DNA of 64,000 nt, taken from NCBI RefSeq assembly GCF_902833055.1, contig NZ_CADFEJ010000014.1:104962-168961 (forward strand). Reading direction: 5' to 3'. This DNA is from Burkholderia territorii (GTDB taxonomy: Bacteria; Pseudomonadota; Gammaproteobacteria; Burkholderiales; Burkholderiaceae). The notes beneath the pieces were generated by a model. The model did no database searches. It had not been told where the DNA came from and was given only the letters and a program-made list of their open reading frames with translations. This document shows, in pieces, positions 53,055 through 60,628 of this stretch. The position numbers and the translations under genes were made by a program. Numbering within the stretch: position 1 is the first letter of the stretch; every line of letters begins with the position of its first letter.

Positions 53055-54539
53055 ATGAACACCCGATTCCTTGCGCGCGGCGCCGTCGCGGTCGCCGTGG
53101 CGGCCGCGCTGTCCGCCGGCTACGTCGCGGGCACCCGCCGTGCCGATCCGCAGATCATCACGCCCGCGCAGGCCGCGGCGCTGATGCCGGCCGAAGCCGC
53201 GGCGAAGACCGGCATTCCCGATTTCTCCGGGCTGGTCGAAACCTATGGCCCGGCGGTCGTGAACATCAGCGCGAAGCACGTCGTGAAGCAGGTGTCGCGG
53301 CGCGTGCCGCAGCCGCAGCTGCCGATGGATCCGAGCGATCCGTTCTACCAGTTCTTCAAGCACTTCTACGGCCAGGTGCCGGGCATGGGCGGCGACACCC
53401 AGCCGGACGACCAGCCGAGCGCGAGCCTCGGTTCGGGATTCATCGTCAGCGCGGACGGGTACATCCTCACCAACGCGCACGTGATCGACGGCGCGAACGT
53501 CGTCACGGTCAAGCTGACCGACAAGCGCGAGTACAAGGCGAAGGTCGTCGGCTCCGACAAGCAGTCCGACGTCGCGGTGCTGAAGATCGACGCGAGCGGC
53601 CTGCCGACCGTGAAGATCGGCGACCCGGCGCAGAGCAAGGTCGGGCAGTGGGTCGTCGCGATCGGTTCGCCGTACGGCTTCGACAACACGGTCACGTCCG
53701 GCATCATCAGCGCGAAATCGCGCGCGCTGCCCGACGAAAACTACACGCCGTTCATCCAGACCGACGTGCCGGTCAATCCCGGCAACTCGGGCGGCCCGCT
53801 GTTCAACCTGCAGGGCGAGGTGATCGGCATCAACTCGATGATCTACTCGCAGACGGGCGGCTTCCAGGGGCTGTCGTTCGCGATTCCGATCAACGAGGCG
53901 ATCAAGGTCAAGGACGAGCTCGTGAAGACGGGCCACGTGAGCCGCGGCCGCCTCGGCGTCGCCGTGCAGGGGCTGAACCAGACGCTCGCCAGCTCGTTCG
54001 GCCTGCAGAAGCCGGACGGCGCGCTCGTCAGTTCGGTCGACCCGAACGGCCCGGCCGCGAAAGCGGGCTTGCAGCCGGGCGACGTGATCCTCTCGGTCAA
54101 CGGTTCGCCGGTTGCCGACTCCACGTCGCTGCCCGCGCAGATCGCGAACCTCAAGCCGGGCTCGAAGGCCGATCTGCAGGTGTGGCGCGACAAGGCGAAG
54201 AAGTCGGTCACCGTGACGCTCGGCGCGATGACCGACGCGAAGCTGGCATCGAACGACGGCGGCCCCGTCGAGCAAGGGCGCCTGGGTGTCGCAGTGCGTC
54301 CGCTGACGCCGCAGGAGCGCAGCGCGACCAACCTGTCGCACGGGCTGATCGTGCAGCAGGCGGGCGGCCCGGCAGCCAGCGCGGGCATCCAGCCCGGCGA
54401 CGTGATCCTCGCGGTGAACGGTCGCCCGGTCACGAGCCCGGAGCAGCTGCGCGACGCGGTCAAGGGGGCAGGCAACAGTCTTGCTCTGCTGATCCAGCGC
54501 GATAATGCACAGATCTTCGTGCCGGTCGACCTGAGCTGA
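53055..54539 (+). CDS. DegP/MucD-type periplasmic serine protease
   Basis: This 494-residue Do-family protease/chaperone handles misfolded envelope proteins. A signal-anchor or signal peptide lies at about 7-27. The trypsin-like domain has H142 (TNAHVID), D172 (SDVAVLKI) and S245 (NPGNSGGP). Two PDZ domains follow (about 285-375 and 400-490; LGVAVQGL and LGVAVRPL begin them). GAGGAGG precedes the ATG. It follows a two-component system whose regulator may control it through repeats at 52975-53011. Confidence 0.95.
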   Translation: MNTRFLARGAVAVAVAAALSAGYVAGTRRADPQIITPAQAAALMPAEAAAKTGIPDFSGLVETYGPAVVNISAKHVVKQVSRRVPQPQLPMDPSDPFYQFFKHFYGQVPGMGGDTQPDDQPSASLGSGFIVSADGYILTNAHVIDGANVVTVKLTDKREYKAKVVGSDKQSDVAVLKIDASGLPTVKIGDPAQSKVGQWVVAIGSPYGFDNTVTSGIISAKSRALPDENYTPFIQTDVPVNPGNSGGPLFNLQGEVIGINSMIYSQTGGFQGLSFAIPINEAIKVKDELVKTGHVSRGRLGVAVQGLNQTLASSFGLQKPDGALVSSVDPNGPAAKAGLQPGDVILSVNGSPVADSTSLPAQIANLKPGSKADLQVWRDKAKKSVTVTLGAMTDAKLASNDGGPVEQGRLGVAVRPLTPQERSATNLSHGLIVQQAGGPAASAGIQPGDVILAVNGRPVTSPEQLRDAVKGAGNSLALLIQRDNAQIFVPVDLS

Positions 54540-54632
54540 CCGGTGGTCGCTGCGGGCCGGCTGCGCCGGCCTGAGCGGGCGCCGCCGGCGGTCCGCCCGC
54601 GGTGCTGTGTTCCGACCCGAAAGGAGGGAGCC

Positions 54633-55070
54633 ATGCAATATCTACGCAACGTGTCCCGATTTGCCGTCGCCGCGGCGCTGGCCGCCGGCTTCGCCGTCGC
54701 CGCGCCCGGCGCGTACGCACAATCGGACGGCTTGCCGGCGGCGAGCCAGCAGGGCGATGTCAGCTACGTGTCGGGCGGCATCGGCAAGGATCAATCGACG
54801 GCATTCGAGCGCAACGAAGCGGCGTGGCCGCTCGCGCTGCGTTTCACCGGCAAGGGCGGCGAATATCTGGCCGACGTCCATGTGCGGATCGTCGATGGCA
54901 AGGGCACCGAGCTGCTGGCGACTGACGCGCGCGGCCCGTACATGCTCGTGAAGCTGCCGCCCGGGCGCTACACAGTGCATGCGTCGTACCAGGGAAGCGA
55001 CGAATCGCGCGCGGTCACGGTCGGTACGAAGGGCGGCGCGAAGGCCGCGTTCCAGTGGAGTGCGCAGTAG
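54633..55070 (+). CDS. Periplasmic protein with carboxypeptidase-regulatory-like fold
   Basis: A 145-residue protein with a signal peptide ending about residue 29 (GAYAQ). The mature part has a pre-albumin / carboxypeptidase-regulatory-like beta sandwich pattern: YLADVHVRIVDGKGTELLATDARGPYMLVKLPPGRYTVHASYQG. This is common in small secreted Burkholderia proteins of unknown role. AAGGAGGGAG gives a strong ribosome-binding site. It may follow the DegP-like gene in one transcript (93-base gap). Confidence 0.75.
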   Translation: MQYLRNVSRFAVAAALAAGFAVAAPGAYAQSDGLPAASQQGDVSYVSGGIGKDQSTAFERNEAAWPLALRFTGKGGEYLADVHVRIVDGKGTELLATDARGPYMLVKLPPGRYTVHASYQGSDESRAVTVGTKGGAKAAFQWSAQ

Positions 55071-55127
55071 CGCATCGCGCGGGCGCGGCGAGGCCGCGCA
55101 ATCGGATGCGGTTTCGCCCATAATGAG

Positions 55128-55155
55128 AGCCACGGCACCTGTGCCGTGGCTTTTT
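55128..55155 (+). terminator. Intrinsic terminator
   Basis: AGCCACGGCAC (55128-55138) pairs with GTGCCGTGGCT (55141-55151) with only a two-base apparent loop, so the top pairs must open. A T run follows. It ends the small periplasmic protein gene. Confidence 0.88.
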
Positions 55156-55206
55156 CGTTTCCTGCGCCCGGCCTGCCCGCCGGGGCCGCCGACCGGAGGA
55201 GAAACG

Positions 55207-55566
55207 ATGTCCGACGCTGCCGACCCTCGCCTCGAAATCGTGCCGAACCGCCATCGCGTGCGCGTGATCCATCGCGGCATCACGTATGCCGATTCGCACG
55301 GTGCGCTGACCGTGCGGGAGACGGGCCTGCCGGACATCCATTACCTGCCGCGCGGCGACGTCAACATGCACCGGCTCGTGAAGTCGAGCGTCACGTCGGT
55401 TTGCCCGCTGAGGGGCCGTGCCGTGTATTTCAACCTGCAGACCGAAGACGGCGTGATCGAGAACGCCGCATGGAGTTACGAGGAACCGGGGGAGACGGCG
55501 TTCGCGCTCGCGCACTACGTCGCCTTCGACGTCGCGCGGGTCGACAGTCTCGTCGAGACGTCCTGA
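55207..55566 (+). CDS. DUF427-domain protein
   Basis: The 119-residue protein fits DUF427: RVRVIHRGITYADSHGALTVRETGLPDIHYLPRGDV, SVCPLRGRAVYFNL and a final AFDVARVDSL. Structures of this family show a compact beta fold; the biochemical role is unknown. GGAGGAGAAACG precedes the ATG. The next gene starts after 28 bases, so they are probably co-transcribed. Confidence 0.87.
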   Translation: MSDAADPRLEIVPNRHRVRVIHRGITYADSHGALTVRETGLPDIHYLPRGDVNMHRLVKSSVTSVCPLRGRAVYFNLQTEDGVIENAAWSYEEPGETAFALAHYVAFDVARVDSLVETS

Positions 55567-55594
55567 TGCGGCGCGCGTTCATCGGGGAGGCATC

Positions 55595-56305
55595 ATGGAA
55601 CTGAACGACGCGTTACGCGTGCCGCTCGCGCCGGCCGTCGTGCGGGAGGCATTCGAGGACCTCGCCTTGCTGCGGGCGAGCTTCGACCATTGCGAATCGT
55701 TCGTGGAGCACCCGCACGGCGAATTCGCGCTGACCATCACGGTGCCGCTCGGGCCGCTGCGTGCGCGCTACGACGTGCGTGCGCATTCGGCGAGCGAGCA
55801 GGGCGACGCGGAAGGCCAGCCGCGCCGCCTGCTGAACTTCAAGGCGCGGGCCGACGGCCTCGGCGCGCTGCGCGGGCAGGTCGAGCTGGTGCTGCGGGCG
55901 GACGATGACGACGCGGCCGCGACGCGCATCGAATACGTGGTGTGGGCGACCGCGAGCGGGCCGCTTGCCGAACTGCCGGCACGGCAGATCGAGAACGCGC
56001 TGCACGAGTGGACCGACGATTTCTTCCGCGAATTCTGCGCGGTCGTGCAGGCGAAGCACGGTCTCGTGCCGAATCGCGCGCGTTCGAGCCCGCACCGTCG
56101 CCAGCATGTGTTTCTGCGGCCCGCGTCGCTGCTGGCCGCGGCGAAGCGCCCGCTGCCGCCGCACCTCGGCGGTGCGTTGAGCGGCCGCGTCGCGAGCGCC
56201 GTGCATCATCGCGAATCCGGGCCGCTGCCCGTCTGGGCGTGGGCGGCGATCGTCGTGTTCGTCGCGCTGCTGCTGTACGCGGCGCGCTGGATCAACGGCG
56301 CCTGA
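55595..56305 (+). CDS. CoxG-like SRPBCC protein with C-terminal membrane anchor
   Basis: The 236-residue protein has a START/SRPBCC domain of the CoxG (carbon monoxide dehydrogenase subunit G) type at about 1-150 and one C-terminal transmembrane helix (about 211-231). CoxG-like proteins bind quinone or aid molybdo-hydroxylase maturation or membrane docking. No such hydroxylase adjoins it, so the partner is unknown. Confidence 0.8.
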   Translation: MELNDALRVPLAPAVVREAFEDLALLRASFDHCESFVEHPHGEFALTITVPLGPLRARYDVRAHSASEQGDAEGQPRRLLNFKARADGLGALRGQVELVLRADDDDAAATRIEYVVWATASGPLAELPARQIENALHEWTDDFFREFCAVVQAKHGLVPNRARSSPHRRQHVFLRPASLLAAAKRPLPPHLGGALSGRVASAVHHRESGPLPVWAWAAIVVFVALLLYAARWINGA

Positions 56306-56362
56306 GCGGCCCGCCGGCGTGCCCGGGCGTCACCCGGCCGCGCGCCGGCGACGCGACGGCCA

Positions 56363-57364
56363 TCAGCCTCGCGCGTCGGCCCCGGCGTCGCGAAATTCCC
56401 TCCGATACGCCGATGGCGACGTGCCGAGCGCTCCCGCGAAATGCTGGCGCAGCGACACGCTCGAGCCGTAGCCGGCCGCCTGCGCGATCGCGTCGATCGA
56501 ATGCCCGGTGGTTTCCAGCAGATGCTGCGCGCGCGCGAGCCGCTCGGCCTGCAGCCACGCGGTGACGGTCGTGCCGGTCGCCTGGCGGAAGTGGCGCGTG
56601 AACGTGCGCCGGCTCATCAGCACGCGCTGGGCGAGCGAATCCACGCTGTGTGCGATGTCCAGATGCGCGCGTACCCAGTCGAGCAGGCCGGCGAGCCGCT
56701 CGTCGCGCGGATGCGCGGCAACCGGCTGCGGTACGTATTGCGCCTGTCCGCCCTGGCGGTGCGGCGGGATCACGAGACGGCGCGCGATCTGGTTCGCGGC
56801 GTCCGAGCCAAAGCGCCGCCGCACGACGTGCAGGCAGCAGTCGAGCCCGGCAGCCGTGCCGGCCGACGTCATCAGGTTGCCGTCGTCGACGTACAGCACG
56901 TCGGGATCGAGCTTCACGCGGGGAAAGCGCTGCGCGAAGTCGTCGGCCCACGCCCAGTGCGTCGTGGCCGGGCGCCCGTCGAGCAACCCGGCCGCCGCGA
57001 GCACGTACGCGCCGAGGCACAGGCCGACGACCTGCGCGCCGCGCGCGGCGGCCGCGCGTACGGCATCGACCAGCACGTCGGGCGGTGCTTCGTCGGGATC
57101 GCGCCATGACGGCACGATGACGATGTCCGCGTCGTCGAGCGCATCGAGCCCGTAGGGCGTGGTGATCGTGAAGCCGCCCGTCGTCGACAGCGGGCCGCGC
57201 TCGGCCGAGCACACGCGAAACTCGAACACCGGCATCGCGGCCACATCGCGTTCCTTGCCGAACACGACGGACGGCACCGACAGGTGAAACGGACTGATGC
57301 CGTCGTACGCGATCACGGCGACGACGGTCGGGGCAGCGGCAACGGACGACGCAGCGGCGCGCAT
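56363..57364 (-). CDS. GlxA-family AraC-type regulator (FtrA-like)
   Basis: A 333-residue regulator. An N-terminal DJ-1/PfpI-like domain (about 12-200; VIAYDGISPFHLSVPSVVFG and VGLCLGAYVLAAAGLLDGRPATTHW) precedes the AraC DNA-binding domain (about 225-325; SMRRTF-type LMSRRTFTRHFRQATG). It is divergent from an isochorismatase-like hydrolase gene, so it likely controls it. It is a second copy of this architecture in the window, not close in sequence to the one at 8.5 kb. Confidence 0.9.
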   Translation of the reverse strand: MRAAASSVAAAPTVVAVIAYDGISPFHLSVPSVVFGKERDVAAMPVFEFRVCSAERGPLSTTGGFTITTPYGLDALDDADIVIVPSWRDPDEAPPDVLVDAVRAAAARGAQVVGLCLGAYVLAAAGLLDGRPATTHWAWADDFAQRFPRVKLDPDVLYVDDGNLMTSAGTAAGLDCCLHVVRRRFGSDAANQIARRLVIPPHRQGGQAQYVPQPVAAHPRDERLAGLLDWVRAHLDIAHSVDSLAQRVLMSRRTFTRHFRQATGTTVTAWLQAERLARAQHLLETTGHSIDAIAQAAGYGSSVSLRQHFAGALGTSPSAYRREFRDAGADARG

Positions 57365-57516
57365 GGCAGGCTCCCGAATGGCGATGGCCCGATTTTATCG
57401 AAGAATGGCTATCGGGCCACTGTCTGTCGGCGCGGCGAGATCCGACAATGCATCGCATCGCGCTGCTGGCCGCCCCGTTCCGGAGCGGGGTGGCGCTACC
57501 GAAACCGGAGCCTGCC

Positions 57517-58170
57517 ATGTCGAATGCCAAATTGCCTTCCGCTTCCCGCCGTGCGCTGATCGTGATCGATGTCCAGAACGAATATGTGACGGGCAACCTG
57601 CCGATCGAATATCCGCCCGTCGACGTGTCGCTGGCGAACATCGGCCGCGCGATCGATGCCGCGCATGCGGCCGGCGTGCCCGTGATCGTCGTCCAGCACG
57701 TCGCGCCGGCCGGTGCGCCGATCTTTGCGCCGGGCACGGACGGTGTCGCACTGCATCCGGTCGTCGCCGACCGGCCGTATGCGCACCTGATCGTGAAGGC
57801 GCAGGCCAGTTCGTTCGCCGGCACCGATCTCGCCGCATGGCTCGACGCGCACGGCATCGACACGCTCACGGTCGCCGGCTACATGACGCACAACTGCAAC
57901 GCGTCGACCGTCTATCACGCGGCGCATGCGGGGCTCGCCGTCGAGTATCTGGCGGACGCGACCGGCGCGTTGCCGTACGCGAACGAAGCGGGTGCTGTGA
58001 GTGCCGAAGAGATTCACCGCGCGTACACGGTGGTGTTTCAGTCGAATTTCGCGGCCGTGATGTCGACCGATGCGTGGATCGCCGGACTCGGCGGCGCGGC
58101 GATGCCGGCGCGCGACTCGGTGGCCGCGTCGAACCGGCGAGCCCGCGCGCAACGCGCGAAGGCGGCCTGA
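57517..58170 (+). CDS. Cysteine hydrolase, isochorismatase family
   Basis: The 217-residue enzyme has catalytic-triad signatures: Asp in IVIDVQNEYVTG, Lys in LIVKAQASSF and Cys in GYMTHNCNAST. Members include nicotinamidase-like, N-carbamoyl and isochorismate hydrolases; substrate cannot be assigned. ATG 57517 starts the conserved region; GTG/ATG starts upstream would add an unconserved leader. The adjacent divergent GlxA-type regulator probably senses its substrate. Confidence 0.87.
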   Translation: MSNAKLPSASRRALIVIDVQNEYVTGNLPIEYPPVDVSLANIGRAIDAAHAAGVPVIVVQHVAPAGAPIFAPGTDGVALHPVVADRPYAHLIVKAQASSFAGTDLAAWLDAHGIDTLTVAGYMTHNCNASTVYHAAHAGLAVEYLADATGALPYANEAGAVSAEEIHRAYTVVFQSNFAAVMSTDAWIAGLGGAAMPARDSVAASNRRARAQRAKAA

Positions 58171-58295
58171 AAGAACCGGGGTAACAGCGGAACCGGGTGC
58201 GTCGGGGCAAGCGCGGCGCTGCCGTCCGCGCGTGGCCTCATCGGCCGGCCGGCGATGGCCCGGCGCGCGGTGTGCACCGGCGCAGCGGCCGTTGG

Positions 58296-58937
58296 TCAGT
58301 CGCCCGTCTTCAGCATCGCCGGGCTGTAGCGCATCATGTCGAAGCAGCCGTCGACGAGCTGTTCCGCGTGCTGCTCGGCGTCGATCTCGTCGGGCAGCAT
58401 CAGCATGTCGCGCACGAAACCGCTGACGAGCGTGTGCAGCATCAGCGTCGCGCGCCATGTGTCGAGCCGCTCGGGCAGCAGCTTGAGCCGCACGGCACCC
58501 GCGAGATCGGCATCGATCGCATGCAGCGCCTCGCTCATCCCCGCGCGATTGCGCTGCAGCAGCGGCTCCATGTCCGCGACGTACTCGCACTTCATGAACA
58601 GGATGCTGAACACGCGCCGCAACTGCGAGTCGCGCTGCACGCCGAGCAGGCACCAGATCACGATCTTGCGGATCTTCTCCAGCGGATTGCCGCCGGGCGC
58701 GTCGAGCGGCATCCGCTTGAGCTCGTCGATCGGCAGGAACACGCGATCGAACATCGCGTCGAACAGCTCGCTCTTGTTCGCGAAATGCCAGTAGATCGCG
58801 CCGCGCGTCACGCCGGCGTGCTGGGCGATGTCCGCGAGCGACGTGTGCGACACGCCCTTCTCGAAGAACACGTGCTCGGCGGCGTCGAGAATGCGGTTGC
58901 GCGTCTCGAGCGCCTCCTCCTTGGTGCGTCTGACCAT
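58296..58937 (-). CDS. bpeR: TetR/AcrR-family repressor of the RND efflux operon
   Basis: A 213-residue regulator with the AcrR-type N-terminal HTH (ILDAAEHVFFEKGVSHTSLADIAQHAGVTRGAIYWHFANKSELFDAMF) and a TetR_C_2-like ligand domain. It is divergent from the RND adaptor/pump genes and resembles BpeR/AcrR repressors. An AcrR-type palindrome lies in the pump promoter. The bpeR name is by similarity to the Burkholderia pseudomallei locus. Confidence 0.85.
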   Translation of the reverse strand: MVRRTKEEALETRNRILDAAEHVFFEKGVSHTSLADIAQHAGVTRGAIYWHFANKSELFDAMFDRVFLPIDELKRMPLDAPGGNPLEKIRKIVIWCLLGVQRDSQLRRVFSILFMKCEYVADMEPLLQRNRAGMSEALHAIDADLAGAVRLKLLPERLDTWRATLMLHTLVSGFVRDMLMLPDEIDAEQHAEQLVDGCFDMMRYSPAMLKTGD

Positions 58938-59069
58938 GTGCAGGCCTGAATGAATCTGTCGTGGATGAATATAGGGTCCGTAACCCTCGTCGTCGCCGTG
59001 CGGACGGGCTATGCTTGCGACTGGAAATAATTCGTAAGACTTGGCGGTCGGCGATGGGCGGGCGGGCTT

Positions 59070-59099
59070 TTTACATACATTCGTGAATGTATATACAAT
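59070..59099 (+). promoter_or_regulatory. Promoter of the RND efflux operon
   Basis: TTTACA (59070-59075) and TACAAT (59094-59099) have an 18-base spacer. The operator palindrome fills that spacer. Transcription starting near 59106 would give a leader of about 230 bases before the adaptor ATG, unusually long, with no riboswitch recognised in it. Confidence 0.7.
59072..59095. promoter_or_regulatory. AcrR-type operator
   Basis: A perfect inner palindrome ATACATTC-GT-GAATGTAT (59075-59092) sits in a 24-base site. By recollection it differs at only about two positions from the E. coli acrAB operator bound by AcrR. Placement between -35 and -10 implies repression by the TetR protein encoded at 58296-58937. 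Confidence 0.85.
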
Positions 59100-59335
59100 A
59101 CCACCCTACGATCGAATGACCAAAGTGGCAATCAGTTAATATCCCACTCTGCTGATTCCCGCCAAAGTACCAGTCCGCAGTTCGCGGCATCTCGTCGGCA
59201 TGGAGGTCTCGTGCCGACTTGCTGTATCCAGCAGTCCAGTAATTCAGGTGTTCGATCTGCGCCGCGAGGCGCATCCGTGTTGCGCTCCCGTCGGGTGCTG
59301 CACTTATTCCATTGGTTACACACAGAGGTCGCTCC

Positions 59336-60613
59336 ATGCGCGTCGAACGGGTTCCATACCGCTTGATCACTGTCGCGGCAGCCGCGGTTTTCCTGGCTGC
59401 ATGCGGAAAAAAAGAATCGGCACCTCCGCCGCAAACGCCGGAAGTCGGCGTCGTCACCGTCCAGCCGCAAGCCGTTCCGGTCTTCAGCGAGCTGCCGGGG
59501 CGCACCAGCGCATTCCTGGTCGCGCAGGTCCGCGCACGGGTCGACGGCATCGTGCTGCGCCGTGAATTCACCGAAGGCACCGACGTCAAGGCTGGCCAGC
59601 GTCTGTACAAGATCGATCCGGCGCCGTACATCGCGGCATTGAACAGCGCGAAGGCGACGCTCGCGAAGGCGCAGGCGAACCTCGCCACGCAGAACGCGCT
59701 CGTCGCGCGCTACAAGGTGCTCGTGGCCGCGAACGCGGTCAGCAAGCAGGACTACGACAACGCGGTGGCCGCCCAGGGGCAGGCCGCGGCGGACGTCGCG
59801 GCCGGCAAGGCGGCGGTCGACACCGCGCAGATCAACCTCGGCTACACGGACGTGGTCTCGCCGATCACCGGCCGCGTCGGCATTTCGCAAGTGACGCCGG
59901 GCGCCTACGTGCAGGCGAGCCAGGCGACGCTGATGTCGACGGTGCAGCAGCTCGACCCCGTGTACGTGGACCTCACCCAATCGAGCCTCGAGGGGCTGAA
60001 GCTGCGCCAGGACGTGCAGAGCGGCCGCCTGAAGACGAGCGGCCCGGGCGCGGCGAAGGTGTCGCTGATCCTCGAGGACGGCAAGACCTACTCGGAAGCC
60101 GGCAAGCTGCAGTTCTCCGACGTGACGGTCGACCAGGCAACCGGCTCGGTGACGATCCGCGCGGTCTTCCCGAACCCGGGCCGCGTGCTGCTGCCGGGGA
60201 TGTTCGTGCGCGCGCGGATCGAGGAAGGCGTGAACGAGAACGCGTTCCTCGTGCCGCAGATCGGCGTCACGCATGACCAGAAGGGCCAGGCGATCGCGAT
60301 GGTGGTGAACGCGAACAACAAGGTCGAGCCGCGTCCGCTGAAGACGGCGGGCATGCGCGGTCAGGACTGGATCGTCGAAGGCGGTCTGCAGGCGGGCGAC
60401 CACGTGATCGTGCAGGGCGGCGAGAAGGTGCGTCCGGGCGCGACCGTGAAGTCGGTGGAGGCACAACTCGCACCGGCGCCCGGTGCCGCATCGGGTGCCG
60501 CCGCTGCCACCGCCGCACCGGCTGCCGCCGGTTCCGGCGCCGCCGCCGCGTCCGGTGCCGCTGCATCGGGTGCCGCGCCGGCGAGTGCCGCCGCTGCTTC
60601 GAGCGCGCAATAA
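59336..60613 (+). CDS. bpeA: RND efflux periplasmic adaptor (BpeA/AcrA-like)
   Basis: This 425-residue membrane-fusion lipoprotein links the inner-membrane pump to the outer-membrane channel. The signal peptide has lipobox VFLAACGKK (Cys23). Lipoyl halves (ELPGRTSAFLVAQVRARVDGIVLRREFTEGTDVKAGQ and ITGRVGISQVTPGAYVQ), an alpha-hairpin and beta-barrel domains are present. The last 40 residues are a run of Ala, Gly, Ser and Pro. The ATG follows CAGAGG. The bpe name is inferred from the locus layout with BpeR and OprB. Confidence 0.92.
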   Translation: MRVERVPYRLITVAAAAVFLAACGKKESAPPPQTPEVGVVTVQPQAVPVFSELPGRTSAFLVAQVRARVDGIVLRREFTEGTDVKAGQRLYKIDPAPYIAALNSAKATLAKAQANLATQNALVARYKVLVAANAVSKQDYDNAVAAQGQAAADVAAGKAAVDTAQINLGYTDVVSPITGRVGISQVTPGAYVQASQATLMSTVQQLDPVYVDLTQSSLEGLKLRQDVQSGRLKTSGPGAAKVSLILEDGKTYSEAGKLQFSDVTVDQATGSVTIRAVFPNPGRVLLPGMFVRARIEEGVNENAFLVPQIGVTHDQKGQAIAMVVNANNKVEPRPLKTAGMRGQDWIVEGGLQAGDHVIVQGGEKVRPGATVKSVEAQLAPAPGAASGAAAATAAPAAAGSGAAAASGAAASGAAPASAAAASSAQ

Positions 60614-60628
60614 CAGGGAGCCTGTTTC

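Noticed and set aside
59200..59565. Leader ORF of 121 codons before and across the RND adaptor start
   Set aside because: It runs through the real adaptor gene in another frame and its product has no recognised features. A shorter leader peptide is not excluded.
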